Counted from the first letter of the stretch, positions 7,535-16,095 are shown. The stretch: 64,000 nucleotides of DNA from Natronorubrum aibiense (GCF_009392895.1 NZ_CP045489.1:310001-374000), one strand, 5' to 3'. Notes: a model not told the origin generated them from the sequence alone. A program made the numbers and translations.

Positions 7535-8773
7535 TCAAACGCGAGCGTGAATCCGTTCGACGCGCTTCTCCGTTGGTGGATGTGTCCCGAACAATCTTCG
7601 CGCGACGAACTGCCGCGTCCGGTCGAAAAAGCGGTGTTCCTCCCACGGCGGCGGCACGATCGAGAACGCTGTCGTCGACCGATGTTCGCGAAGATCACTC
7701 GAGGGACGAGAAGCGAGGTCGCGATCCAGCGTCTCGAGGGCGCTTGCCAGCGCCGCGGGATCGCCGGTGATCGCGACGGCGCCGCGGTCAGCGACGTACT
7801 CGCGATAGCGAGCGACGACGGTACTGGCCCACCGGCTCAGGCTGGCGACGACGAGTATAGGAATCGCGATAGCTGGATGATGGTACGGGCTCTGATTGCC
7901 CTCAAGTTCGTTCTCGAGCATCGCGTGGGCTTTCACCCGCGGGATCGACAGGACCGTCAGTATCGCCGCGTCGCGGTTGAGCAGATGAGCGAGTTCGTGG
8001 GCGAGGACGCCCTCGAGTTCACGGTCCGAAAGTTGCTCGCAGAGTCCACGCGAGACGACGATCGCCGACGTCTGTGGCCGGACGCCGACGGTGGCCGCGA
8101 TCGGCATTCGCTCGCGACCGAGGCGAACGGTCGGGGCCGGAACGCCAACCTGATTCGCGAGTCGGTCGACGCGCGCCTCCAGGTCTTTGAGACGTTCGAT
8201 ATCGTCGGAGCCCAGTTCGTCTCGCTTGAGGATGCGGACTTCCTCCTCGAGTCGTCGCTGGACGCTGCCGCCCTCATCCAGTTCATCGGCGACGACACGT
8301 CCGGTCAGAAAGAGCGAACCGACGATCCCGGCGACAACAGCGAGCGGGGCGACGATCTGAAACGGCGTCAGCGAACTGGTTTCGACGAAAACGAAACCGA
8401 CGAACCAGGTGACGAGCAGTCCGAAGGCGACGCCGCTCCAGCGAAGCACCTCACGGGCATCAGGATTCGCGATACTGCGTGCCAGCGGTTCGAACGCCTC
8501 GACCGAAGCGTCGTGGCCGATACGACCGACCACGAGCGGGGCCGGTATCACCCACCGGTAAACGGTCGCGACGACGAGCCAGGGAACGACGAGAAACAGA
8601 CAAACAGCAAGTGCCCACGGAACGAGCGCTAAGAACACTACCGTGATGGCCGCGATCATCACGAACTCGAGGACGAGCAGCGTCGCGATCCCAGACGTGG
8701 CGATAAGGCTGGCGACCAGCATCCGAATCCAGTGCCCGAACGTCATCCACAGTCGTTGCATTGGTGCCTTCAT
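7535..8773 (-). CDS. HtpX-like M48 membrane metalloprotease
   Basis: This 412-aa protein is a peptidase M48 family member. Four or more N-terminal membrane segments (about 15-160) precede the catalytic domain. The zinc motif HELAH is at 'LEGVLAHELAHLLNRDAAIL', and the third ligand is in 'YREYVADRGAVAITGDPAAL'. A conserved 'FGTHPPTEKRVERI' closes the protein. By family knowledge these proteases clear damaged membrane proteins. It is longer than bacterial HtpX (about 290 aa). It is monocistronic. A shorter paralogue is at 58073-59050. A very long antisense frame is a codon-bias shadow. Confidence 0.92.
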   Translation of the reverse strand: MKAPMQRLWMTFGHWIRMLVASLIATSGIATLLVLEFVMIAAITVVFLALVPWALAVCLFLVVPWLVVATVYRWVIPAPLVVGRIGHDASVEAFEPLARSIANPDAREVLRWSGVAFGLLVTWFVGFVFVETSSLTPFQIVAPLAVVAGIVGSLFLTGRVVADELDEGGSVQRRLEEEVRILKRDELGSDDIERLKDLEARVDRLANQVGVPAPTVRLGRERMPIAATVGVRPQTSAIVVSRGLCEQLSDRELEGVLAHELAHLLNRDAAILTVLSIPRVKAHAMLENELEGNQSPYHHPAIAIPILVVASLSRWASTVVARYREYVADRGAVAITGDPAALASALETLDRDLASRPSSDLREHRSTTAFSIVPPPWEEHRFFDRTRQFVARRLFGTHPPTEKRVERIHARV

Positions 8774-8866
8774 CCGTCTCTGTTAAACTGGCATCTCTTC
8801 CGCCGATTTCGACCTATCATACACGTTCGATGAAAAAGAGGTTTGGTTTCGGCTCTGCGTCCGTGC

Positions 8867-8919
8867 TCTACAGAAAAAGCAGGCCGAGTGCCTCGGGGCT
8901 TGACCCCGAGGTGGTTCAC
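8867..8919 (+). mobile_element. IS200/IS605-like right end (copy B)
   Basis: CTCTACAG, then GCAGGCCGAGTGCC, then the hairpin CCTCGGGG-CTTGA-CCCCGAGG, ending in TGGTTCAC. This is the best preserved of three copies (others at 2828 and 59047). In TnpB elements the right end forms the 3' part of the guide RNA scaffold. No tnpB is present, so this is a solo end. Confidence 0.55.
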
Positions 8920-9058
8920 TGACCGTTCACCGCCTTTCGTAGATCGCCTCTCTCCTCGTGCCACATTCGTGCTTTGTATTCATCAGTTCCAACTTCTCAA
9001 CTACTCAAGAGAAATGATATGAAAATATGAGTTGCGTTGCTACTCCCTATCTGTTCTG

Positions 9059-9424
9059 CTAGCGTTCTGCGCCGTAGACGATCTTCGAGGGCGCTTCGTA
9101 ACCACAGTCAGGACAGTCGAACCATCGCTTAACCTTCGCACCAGCAGCAGATTTCTGGCCGATGATGACATCGTCGTTTGGACACTCTGAACACGAGAGT
9201 TCGGGGGCTGGTCGGTCCCGAAGTACATCCCGAAAGCTGGTCGCTTCTTTGGTCTCGAAGCCTCGTGACCAGATGGGATAGCCGTCGACGAGGATCGCTG
9301 CTCGCCACTTGTACGCGTAGGAGTCCGGGGCACGATGTAGGACCGCTCGTGCTCCAGTCTCCGTGTTTCGATATACCAGCGTGGGTGTTCGACTCTCTCG
9401 TGTCCAGTTGGTGATTCGGGGCAT
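9059..9424 (-). CDS. Haloarchaeal zinc-ribbon protein, copy 2 of a duplicated pair
   Basis: This 121-aa protein is about 90% identical by eye to the one at 2907-3272. It shares 'MPRITNWTRESRTPTLVYRN' and the C-terminal zinc ribbon ('CSECPNDD', 'CPDCGYEAP'). The first knuckle reads CSEC rather than CPEC, but both Cys are kept. It follows the 166-aa partner by 6 bp. Function is unknown. The fact that both copies are intact suggests both are expressed. Confidence 0.85.
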   Translation of the reverse strand: MPRITNWTRESRTPTLVYRNTETGARAVLHRAPDSYAYKWRAAILVDGYPIWSRGFETKEATSFRDVLRDRPAPELSCSECPNDDVIIGQKSAAGAKVKRWFDCPDCGYEAPSKIVYGAER

Positions 9425-9430
9425 GATTAC

Positions 9431-9931
9431 TCAGAAATGGACGTCTGCCGGTACGATCCAGCACGTCTCGCTCTCATCATTCTCTTTGAGGAGTCGATCG
9501 AGGTGTCCGCGATGACGGATGCCTGTCGCATGTTGATCGTACAAGCAGATCGACGGGCCACGAGAGGCACCGACACGTTTGAAGGCGTGACGGGCAAGGC
9601 CCGCGTTGCGCATAATTTCGTCGTCGCTGTGTTCCTCGAGTGCTTGCTTCACTCGGTTCAGATTGCGCTGGAACTCTTTCTTGGTGGTCTCCCAGGCCCG
9701 CTCGAGGAGTTCTTCGCCTTCACCCGATGTGATGGGCGCAGCCGTTGGCAGGTCACCCCACCGTGCTTTTCCAGCCACTGTCGTGTCCTCTTCGTCGAAG
9801 GTGACGTAGTAGTCGAATACTGCACAGGACTGCGGCTCTGCACCGACTAGTCGATCAAACACCGTCTGTCCAGTTGAAAGCGCTTCTTCTGCTGTCGATG
9901 CCTCTACCAGTGCGTAGATGATCATATGCAT
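9431..9931 (-). CDS. Haloarchaeal conserved protein, copy 2 of a duplicated pair
   Basis: This 166-aa protein is near-identical to the one at 3279-3779, with the same 'MHMIIYALVEASTAEEALS' start and 'CWIVPADVHF' end. Differences are scattered and mostly conservative (for example 'HCCAAFDYY' against 'SCAVFDYY'), as expected for two functional copies. It is the first gene of the pair, and the conserved hairpin at 9988-10010 lies in its leader. Confidence 0.85.
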   Translation of the reverse strand: MHMIIYALVEASTAEEALSTGQTVFDRLVGAEPQSCAVFDYYVTFDEEDTTVAGKARWGDLPTAAPITSGEGEELLERAWETTKKEFQRNLNRVKQALEEHSDDEIMRNAGLARHAFKRVGASRGPSICLYDQHATGIRHRGHLDRLLKENDESETCWIVPADVHF

Positions 9932-9987
9932 TTATTTCACCTTAGTTCGACGACGCCTTGGTCAGTGTTCGTCTGTTTCTGCTCAGT

Positions 9988-10010
9988 GCGCCGGCACCCA
10001 TCACCGGCGC
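9988..10010 (-). promoter_or_regulatory. Conserved stem-loop in the leader of gene-pair copy 2
   Basis: GCGCCGG / CCGGCGC with the loop CACCCATCA is identical to the hairpin at 3836-3858 and at a similar distance from the start codon (about 57 bp). Confidence 0.5.
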
Positions 10011-10297
10011 AAAAATCACTGTTGGAGTGCGCATCTCTCAAGGGGTAGAGCAATCTGGATCGGTAGTAACATTGACAGTGGTCGTCAGACCGTCTAACTC
10101 GGCGGTAGCATCGAATCAACGTGAATGCCTTCGGAACTCATATCTCCAGCTCGAGTGGAGTTGCTGGTTAGGGAGCACATTATAGAAAGCCTTGTAAGTG
10201 ATTTGTTTCAGCTCTTTTTGATTGAATCAGCCGGTAAGTAGACGTGCATATTGACCGCTGGGGTTCCTACCAATTAGATCAACTGTTCGAAGAGTCG

Positions 10298-10395
10298 TGA
10301 TGAATACAGGGCGCGAATGTCGCACGGTACTCCACAGAAATTGTGACGGGCCGAATCGCTTAGTACAGAGGAAGGGAAGGAGTTACCATTGAATC
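10298..10395 (+). repeat. Second dispersed repeat joined to the first
   Basis: GTGATGAATACAGGGCGCGAATG and TCGCACGG are followed by CTTAGTACAGAGG and AGTTACC. This is the same compound order as at 48505-48605, so the two motif families may be parts of one element. Confidence 0.55.
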
Positions 10396-10403
10396 GGTCG
10401 CCA

Positions 10404-10600
10404 TCAGTCCTCTATCATAACCGCAAACCGGAACTTCTCGAATGGCCGAATTACCTCGACGAACTCGCCGGGATCAACCGGTTTTCGAGGATTCCATCTT
10501 CGTTAACATCTTCATTGAGATCACGGGATTCGATGAAGTTTTCACTCATTCCAGACAGAACGATCACTGGAACATGAGGGCGCGTCTTGTATCGTTCGCG
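10404..10600 (-). pseudogene. Decayed response-regulator receiver domain
   Basis: The minus strand shows 'VPVIVLSGMSEN' in one frame and 'DPGEFVEVIRPFEKFRF' followed by 'AVMIED' and a stop in another. Together these match the beta-4 strand ('PVIVLSG') and the K-P-x-D-P-x-x-F tail of haloarchaeal receiver domains. The lysine region between them is corrupted, and a frameshift near 10455-10490 separates the halves. Only the C-terminal half of a receiver survives. Confidence 0.5.
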
Positions 10601-10655
10601 TCGGTGCGCACTTGCAAGGTGGGATTGTATTCCATCGAACGTCAACCATCTATCC

Positions 10656-11000
10656 ATGAGCGACCGCAGCCGAGAGCAAGGCGTCGATCTGGGCGACCTC
10701 CATGAGAAGCTCGAAACTCACGAGTACCCGGCGAGCAAGGAGGGCCTGCTCGAGGCCTACAGGGATCACGAACTCGAGTTCGGCGACGGACGGGCGACGT
10801 TCGCCGACCTCCTCGAACCGCTCAATCAGGGCATCTACGACTCCGAGATGGAGGTCAAACAGACGATCATGAACATGGTCGGCGACGAGGCGATCGGACG
10901 CAAAAACTACAGCGACCGAACGCCGCCCGCCCCCGGCGAGGACCGCCAGGACGAAGGTGCACCCGATCAGGAGGGTCTGCGCCATCAAGAGTCGTTCTAA
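10656..11000 (+). CDS. DUF5789-type haloarchaeal protein
   Basis: This 114-aa acidic protein begins 'MSDRSREQGVDLGDLHEKLE'. It contains 'HEYPASKEGLLEAYRDHELE', 'GDGRATFADLLEPL' and 'YDSEMEVKQTIMNMVGDEAIG', the typical layout of the haloarchaeal DUF5789/DUF2795-like fold, a small helical domain with a proposed nucleic-acid-binding role. The ATG at 10656 is the family start; upstream frame sequence is not protein-like. It is monocistronic. The C-terminal 25 residues are a disordered tail. Confidence 0.85.
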   Translation: MSDRSREQGVDLGDLHEKLETHEYPASKEGLLEAYRDHELEFGDGRATFADLLEPLNQGIYDSEMEVKQTIMNMVGDEAIGRKNYSDRTPPAPGEDRQDEGAPDQEGLRHQESF

Positions 11001-11151
11001 ACCGCCCGCGAGGCTGGCGGCAGGGTTAGATTCGTACGTTTAATGAGCGGGTGATGCACCCTTTCGGCGCGAAATAACGGGGTCGTTCTGCTGCACATAC
11101 CCTCTGTATTGGTCACGCCAATTCTACCAGTTACTGGATAGATCGAGCGAG

Positions 11152-11180
11152 ACGTGCTGAATACACAGCGCGAATGTGTC
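11152..11180 (+). repeat. Short copy of the second dispersed repeat
   Basis: GTGCTGAATACACAGCGCGAATG and TGTCACGAG match the 7335, 10298 and 48505 copies. It lies between the DUF5789 gene and a HalOD1 gene. Confidence 0.55.
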
Positions 11181-11219
11181 ACGAGCCGAGGGCCAATCAG
11201 GTGACTGTTCGAAACTTCG

Positions 11220-11462
11220 TTATCGTTCTTCGAGATGAATTTCGTCCGGTTTCACGAGGACCTCGAACCCCTCGTACTCGAAGCAGACAATTATACCGTC
11301 CCCGCTCTCAACGAGAGCGTCAAGAGCATCTGAACCTACTGTATAGTACAGCGGCGAGAGCTTCTCGGGAGAGGTATTCCGAACCGCTGCCACGGCTTCT
11401 GCTACTTCCACCGTAGCGGATCCGCCTTTTTCAGTTCTACGAATCGAAAACCTTGCACTCAT
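11220..11462 (-). CDS. Stand-alone HalOD1 domain protein
   Basis: This 80-aa protein shows the complete HalOD1 pattern: 'VEVAEAVAAVRNTSPEKLSPLYYTVGSDALDAL' and 'VCFEYEGFEVLV'. It has no receiver or sensor domain. The ATG at 11460-11462 ('MSARFSIRR') is preceded by the AT-rich ATTTTAATT; the frame also runs to 11528 with unconvincing sequence. Beyond it, 11463-11803 holds no gene that I can support. Role unknown; possibly protein binding in signalling. Confidence 0.75.
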   Translation of the reverse strand: MSARFSIRRTEKGGSATVEVAEAVAAVRNTSPEKLSPLYYTVGSDALDALVESGDGIIVCFEYEGFEVLVKPDEIHLEER

Positions 11463-11803
11463 AATTAAAATACATGCTTCGTAGTAATAATGTGAGTCCC
11501 TGATTCCTGTACTATGGGAATCATTCACATACAGGGCTATTTTAGCTCTCAGTAATAGCAGTATTAAGCGATTTAATTAAACCACACCTATATACGGTTT
11601 TAAATAGTTTTGATGAGTTAATAAACCAATTGTACTCGGATGGACACTGAGTATTGCTACTGGAACTCACACCTTGTATCGTGCACGGCTCTATGAACTA
11701 TTCTCTGACAAAACGTCTGCGATCAGTAGGCAGATCTACTGATCGGCTGGTTCATTGGTTTCGTCGTGAAACAAACGAACCTGTCGTGCTGAACTCATGC
11801 TCT

Positions 11804-12784
11804 GGGCCTTGTTTGAACGCGTGATTTCACGGGTGTAAGTCCTCTATTGCGCGTTCGATGTTGCGGACGGCGGATTTCATGACAAGTTCACGGAATTGAC
11901 CGAACCAGGTTCTCGACCAGAGCGTATCGCCGTATCTGCGCCGGAGACCGAAAAACACCGATTCAGCGTTCGACCGCTGGTGATACGCCCGATCCTTGAT
12001 GAGCAAATTTCTCGCCCACCCCCGCATTCCAGGATCTCGCTGCGGAATCAGCGGCGTGATACTTTCCGCACGCAACCTCGTACGAATCTCCTCCCAGTCG
12101 TAGCCCTTATCGGCAGCGACAGTCGTCAAATCGTCGAGATTCCGCACTAACACCTGCCAGCCGACCTGTGTATCGTGCGGTTGTTTCATCGAGCAGTGTA
12201 TATCGAGAATCGCACTGGTTTCACAATCGATAAGCAGCGTCGTCTTCACCGCCTCAAACGTATAGTCCGTCCGTTTTGCGTAGTGCTGGCTGGCCTGGAC
12301 GCGATCGACACCGGTTGCGTCGATCGCCTGCACATCACCGAGATCATACAGCTCGACGGACTGATCAAGGATCGCTCGCCACCGCTTCATCGGAATTGCC
12401 TGCTTTCGCGTACACACCGTCGAGAAGTGTGGAACCGTTTCAGGCCTCAATCCGAGTGATTTTGTCACTCTCGGCATCTCGCGGAGGACGTCCATCAGCT
12501 TCCGGTACGGATGGCCGAGATACTCTTTCAATCCCTGAACGGCGAGAATCACCCAGTCAGCGTAGCCTTCTTCTCCCGGACGGTAGGCCGGTGCTGGCGT
12601 TCCAACGACGGCTTTTTGAGCGAGCGATACAACCTTCTCTGTGAAGCGGGAGGTCTTCGTGTGCACAACGAACCCGTCCCGCTTCACTTCCTAGTAGATT
12701 TGGTATTTTCCCCGAGCTACTAACACGACGATACGAGTTCGATCGACTCTACACTGCTAATGTTTGAGCGTCTAAACAAGGCCC
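11804..12784 (-). mobile_element. Complete IS5-family element with target duplication
   Basis: The terminal inverted repeat is GGGCCTTGTTTGAACGC (11804-11820) paired with GCGTCTAAACAAGGCCC (12768-12784), 15 of 17 positions. Immediately outside both ends is ATGCTCT, a 7-bp direct repeat (8 bp if the adjoining C is counted). This marks a clean insertion. The transposase gene inside is intact, so the element may be active. Confidence 0.88.
11827..12687 (-). CDS. IS5-family transposase
   Basis: This 286-aa DDE transposase carries 'VQAIDATGVDRVQASQHYAKR' (first Asp, near 138), 'TVAADKGYDWEEI' (second Asp, near 214) and 'RSNAESVFFGLRRRYGDTLW' (Glu, near 262). The N-terminal part is helical. The frame is uninterrupted and nearly fills the element. 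It shares the fold and motif spacing of the 4968-5789 transposase but is clearly a different group. Confidence 0.92.
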   Translation of the reverse strand: MKRDGFVVHTKTSRFTEKVVSLAQKAVVGTPAPAYRPGEEGYADWVILAVQGLKEYLGHPYRKLMDVLREMPRVTKSLGLRPETVPHFSTVCTRKQAIPMKRWRAILDQSVELYDLGDVQAIDATGVDRVQASQHYAKRTDYTFEAVKTTLLIDCETSAILDIHCSMKQPHDTQVGWQVLVRNLDDLTTVAADKGYDWEEIRTRLRAESITPLIPQRDPGMRGWARNLLIKDRAYHQRSNAESVFFGLRRRYGDTLWSRTWFGQFRELVMKSAVRNIERAIEDLHP

Positions 12785-12890
12785 ATGCTCTGTATACAGC
12801 AGGACGTTTCTGACAATAGCTCGGTAGTTCGTTGTGGCTCTGCGAGATACACAGCGCAAATTCATCAGTCCAGTCGATTCTAAACATCGA

Positions 12891-13898
12891 TTAAATTCCC
12901 CGGACAGTCTCAATGATTCCCATCGATTCGAGAATCATCCAGAGGAGGAACAATCCGTATAGGCAGAGAAAGCCGTATGCTTCGTGGTCGGTGAGTTCGA
13001 GGTCCGTGCGTGTAAACACGACGAAAACGAGCGTGGCGAACGCGAGGAACCCCATCGTCGGAATTGCAGCGAGGAAGTTGATGGTCGCGGACCCCGCCAA
13101 GAGGACGCCGATTGGGATCGCAACCAGGAGATTGAACGTGTTACTCCCGAGGACGTTCGTGAGGCTCGTGACGCTGTCGTCGTTTTGGGCGGCGCGAACG
13201 CTGACGAACGCGTCGGGGAGGCTCGTTCCGGCGGCGATAACGGTCAACCCCAACAGGAAACTCGACGCCCCAAAGATTGCCCCCAGTGAGAGAGCAGCAC
13301 GGACGATGCCCTCGACGCCGACGGCGATGATGACCAGAGCTACCGCAAGCATTCCCCACTCTCGGGCCGGACGCACGTCGAGAGAATCGTCAGCGACGTG
13401 TTCGCTGGCGTCCTGCTGGTGGAGAAAGACGTAAATTCCGTACGTAGCAAGCGGGAGCAGCGCCAGCGTGGGTGTCAGTATCGCGGCACGATTCGTCCCC
13501 CCAGGGACGTACGTCGCACCGAGTGCGAACATGATGAACAGGACGAGAACGCTGATGATGTAAAACTGCGCGTCTTTGTGAACGATGTCACGGGTCGCTC
13601 CCAATTCCTCGCTGGCGAGGGCTGAGAGTGCCGGAATAACCAGGAGATTGAAAATGGCACTGCCGACGATCGCACCGACGCCGAGGGAGAACTCGCCATG
13701 GACGAGCGTACTAATGACGATGGAACTGATTTCGGGAAAACTTGACCCGACGGCAACGACGATGGCGCCATGGACGGCGACAGGCAGCCCGTAGTATTTG
13801 CTGAGCCGTTCTGCGGCCTGCTCGAAGTATATGCTGCCCTTCCAGATAACGAGTGTTGCGATAACTACGAGAACGAGGGTGACGAGCAGTCCCACCAT
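12891..13898 (-). CDS. Sodium/calcium exchanger family antiporter
   Basis: This 335-aa integral membrane protein has about ten hydrophobic segments. The two inverted alpha repeats of the CaCA superfamily are plain: 'VGSSFPEISSIVIS' with 'GAIVGSAIFNLL', and 'AAGTSLPDAFVSV' with 'TNVLGSNTFNLL'. The acidic residues in 'FPE' and 'LPD' are the usual ion ligands. An acidic cytoplasmic loop lies near 165-180. Family members exchange Na+ or H+ for Ca2+ (YrbG/MJ0091 type); the exact ion cannot be told from sequence. It is monocistronic and full length. Confidence 0.92.
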   Translation of the reverse strand: MVGLLVTLVLVVIATLVIWKGSIYFEQAAERLSKYYGLPVAVHGAIVVAVGSSFPEISSIVISTLVHGEFSLGVGAIVGSAIFNLLVIPALSALASEELGATRDIVHKDAQFYIISVLVLFIMFALGATYVPGGTNRAAILTPTLALLPLATYGIYVFLHQQDASEHVADDSLDVRPAREWGMLAVALVIIAVGVEGIVRAALSLGAIFGASSFLLGLTVIAAGTSLPDAFVSVRAAQNDDSVTSLTNVLGSNTFNLLVAIPIGVLLAGSATINFLAAIPTMGFLAFATLVFVVFTRTDLELTDHEAYGFLCLYGLFLLWMILESMGIIETVRGI

Positions 13899-14159
13899 CG
13901 GGTATCGGTTGCCACTACGCGGTGAAAGGTGTGTCTCCTTCGAACGGAACTCAATGAGCCAAATATTGTCCTCACTGCAGTTCTTCCGGTCGAATCGGAA
14001 TCACTTGCTGGTCGAATGCCCTCTCTGAACTCAGAAGACCGGAATCTAACAGGAACTTGGGAACTAATCGGTGATGGATACGTCCTCTATATTCAGCAGG
14101 TGGCTTTTGGCATAGTTCGGATAGATCGATAGCCGCTTCGGTAACTGCTTGTCCTGTAC

Positions 14160-14399
14160 TTACCGTTCACTACGGAGTCCAATGGCCCTGTGATCGATTC
14201 TGTGGCACGCTCGGTTAGAGTTGATGTGGGTATCAGTAGGTTCACTACGTTCTGGTCGAGTGAGAGGACTCACTTCTTCCAAGAGCTCCGTTGCTGTCTC
14301 GATCGTTTCTGTCTGCGTCAGTCAGCTGATCACCCTCGAGATTGTTGAGTTTGCTGAGTGCATGATACAGTCTGGATCTGGTGTGTTGCGTGGATCCAT
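14160..14399 (-). pseudogene. Small frameshifted haloarchaeal gene
   Basis: On the minus strand, one frame begins 'MDPRNTPDPD'. A second reads 'RLYHALSKLNNLEGDQLTDA', and a third continues 'TETIETATELLEEVSPLTRP' to a TAA inside a CGGTAAGTACAGG repeat copy. The parts join into one acidic helical protein of about 75 aa only if two frame changes are allowed. I do not know its family. The rest of 13899-14523 holds a repeat copy at 14148-14172 and no other gene I can support. Confidence 0.35.
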
Positions 14400-14523
14400 T
14401 GGATGCGCCTCAGCCGATTGCGGCGCAGACGAACAGAACACGACAGCACGGCGACCGTTTCCGTTAACCAACATCCACGCTGCACCATCGTCGTCTGTTG
14501 GTTAAGACATGGCGCGAAGCAAG

Positions 14524-15408
14524 TCATTCTGGGCTCGGCCCATAGCGCGGCGTCCCGCAGATCTGGCACTTCCAGATTGCGTGGCCGGTCCAGGTTTCGT
14601 CGGGAACCGATTCATGATCGCTGAATCGATGATCGGTTGTGCGTCCGCACTGGTGACACTCGAGGCGTTCTTTGGTTGGAAGGGGACTGTCCTGACGCTC
14701 AGGGTCACGTTCTTGAGGTGCCTGCTGGAGGGCAATTGCAGGAACTAGCCACGCATCATCACCGGCGTTGTCGAGCAGCGTCGCAAGTCGCTGCTCGTCG
14801 TGAATACCGGATCCACTCTCGTCGTAGAGATACGTTGTTGGTCCGAAGTCGCTATCCACCGGTGATTGGTCAGTCCACGCTGTTCGATCGCGGGCTGCCG
14901 CGAGAAGTTGCTCACCATCGGTGGATGTAATTCGTACTGCAGCAGGAAGCATGGGCCACTGGTCGGTCAATTGGGCTGCAGGCTCGTCCTCGAGATCATA
15001 GATGATCGTGCAGTCGTCGACCGTTGATTCCGTCACACTCGAGGCAAGGAGCGTCGCAGCGGCCCCACCTTTCGCGACGGCGCCGTAGAACGTCGACGAC
15101 TCGACCAGCATGTGGACGACGCCGAGGAGTGTCCACTCTGGTGCTGGTGCGTCTGTCTCAGAAGAGGAGTTCTCGAGATGATTGGTGAGACAGAACAGAC
15201 ATTTCGTCTGGTCAGCTGGGATCGGTGCGCCACAGGATCGACACTCGGTATCCGTTTCCGCTGGTGTGTCTGGATATCCAGTCGTCGCCGTCGCAACCCG
15301 CTGTCGATCAGGCTCACCGTCGTTACACTCGCTGAGTGTCTCATCTGGAACATCCGACGCTTCACCGGTCGGACGAAGTTCCTCAAAATCAGAATATCGA
15401 TCAGTCAT
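14524..15408 (-). CDS. Haloarchaeal protein with two zinc ribbons
   Basis: This 294-aa acidic protein has an N-terminal zinc knuckle pair ('CRSCGAPIPADQTKCLFC', about 56-73) and a C-terminal pair ('CHQCGRTTDHRF' and 'KCQICGTPRYGP'). The middle domain (about 90-250) includes 'ALQLTDQWPMLPAAVRITSTD'-like and 'YLYDESGSGIHDEQRLATLL' segments. The latter echoes 'LYDQHATGIRHRGHLDRLL' of the duplicated 166-aa proteins, so a shared fold is possible. The family occurs on haloarchaeal plasmids and islands without known function. It is monocistronic, with an ATG start that fits. Confidence 0.8.
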   Translation of the reverse strand: MTDRYSDFEELRPTGEASDVPDETLSECNDGEPDRQRVATATTGYPDTPAETDTECRSCGAPIPADQTKCLFCLTNHLENSSSETDAPAPEWTLLGVVHMLVESSTFYGAVAKGGAAATLLASSVTESTVDDCTIIYDLEDEPAAQLTDQWPMLPAAVRITSTDGEQLLAAARDRTAWTDQSPVDSDFGPTTYLYDESGSGIHDEQRLATLLDNAGDDAWLVPAIALQQAPQERDPERQDSPLPTKERLECHQCGRTTDHRFSDHESVPDETWTGHAIWKCQICGTPRYGPSPE

Positions 15409-15494
15409 TGATTAGGTTGTGGATCGTGTTTTCTTGTGTCTCGATGCAGGTTCCAGTTCGATAGAGAAGAGCTAGCAATAGAATTACTTAGAAG

Positions 15495-15632
15495 CTACTG
15501 GTCGCGGAGTCCTGCTTCTCGAGCGTCACGATTGGTGGAACAATGGATACACGCTGGGAGATTCCCATCAACAGCGAAAACCCGGTAGTAGCTCTCAGTG
15601 ACATGAGAGCCACAGCCATCACATTCTGGCAT
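15495..15632 (-). CDS. 45-aa zinc-finger microprotein
   Basis: This short protein begins 'MPECDGCGSHVTESYYRVFA' and contains a second knuckle, 'CIHC'. The two CxxC pairs (C4/C7 and C29/C32) form a treble-clef-like zinc site of a kind very common in haloarchaeal small proteins ('MPxCxxCGxHVSxxYxRVF'). Start is ATG 15630-15632, stop TAG 15495-15497. Function is unknown; small haloarchaeal CPxCG proteins have been linked to regulation. It is too small for most gene lists but is strongly family-like. Confidence 0.75.
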   Translation of the reverse strand: MPECDGCGSHVTESYYRVFAVDGNLPACIHCSTNRDAREAGLRDQ

Positions 15633-15707
15633 TGTCAAAATTCTTGTTATCCCTTCGGTAAATCTCTTGCTTCAATACTTGTGTGAATTTGGCTAATAGC
15701 ATGCGAT

Positions 15708-15893
15708 CTACGCGTAACTGACTCGTCTCTGCGTCTGGCGATGTTGCGCTTCTAAGAGGTTTCCACAGTCTTCACACATGGTTTCGACTATGTTGGTGGT
15801 TACCTGTCCGTTGCACTTCGGACACGAACTGGCACTCGAGTCGGGCTGGACGTCTTCGTCGAACGCCGTCTCATAAATTTCTCTGAGAGTCAT
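15708..15893 (-). CDS. TFIIB-type zinc-ribbon protein, truncated
   Basis: This 61-aa protein begins 'MTLREIYETAFDEDVQ', followed by 'CPKCNGQVTTNIVETMCEDCG'. It closely matches the N-terminal zinc ribbon of haloarchaeal TFB general transcription factors. The two cyclin folds that bind TBP and DNA are absent. It may be a remnant or a small regulator that mimics the TFB ribbon, which normally contacts RNA polymerase. The start at ATG 15891-15893 is set by family similarity. Confidence 0.75.
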   Translation of the reverse strand: MTLREIYETAFDEDVQPDSSASSCPKCNGQVTTNIVETMCEDCGNLLEAQHRQTQRRVSYA

Positions 15894-15960
15894 GGTGTTC
15901 ACGAGAGGCGATGAGCAATTCCGACTGCCCCTCACCCACTCGTGGGGCATAGAAACCCAC

Positions 15961-16050
15961 TTTACAGTAGACGGTAGTATAGTTTCTTTATTTATGATAC
16001 TCTATGAAACTCGCAGTAAGTACAGGCCAAACACATACCGCTCAGTACAG
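15961..16050 (+). repeat. Long form of the dispersed repeat, copy R3
   Basis: CAGTAGACGGTAGTATAG, then TTTCTTTATT, then TGAAACTCGCAGTAAGTACAGG, then a second unit, CATACCGCTCAGTACAG. It matches 39824-39910 closely and is the inverse of the copies at 6108 and 16290. It lies just upstream of the small membrane gene at 16096. Confidence 0.65.
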
Positions 16051-16095
16051 AGGGAGGACCGAACGATTCACATCAAGGACAGGTAATGTGATTAT

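Larger units (their letters stand above)
9057..10243. repeat. Duplicated ~1.2-kb segment, copy 2
   Basis: This is the counterpart of 2905-4090: the same two genes, the same leader hairpin and the same tail block ('TGATTTGTTTCAGC' to 'GGTAAGTAG', about 10198-10240). The copies are in the same orientation. Confidence 0.75.

Noticed and set aside
7547-8632. 361-aa plus-strand open frame
   Set aside because: It is fully antisense to the M48 protease gene, whose motifs are unmistakable. It arises from codon bias in GC-rich DNA.
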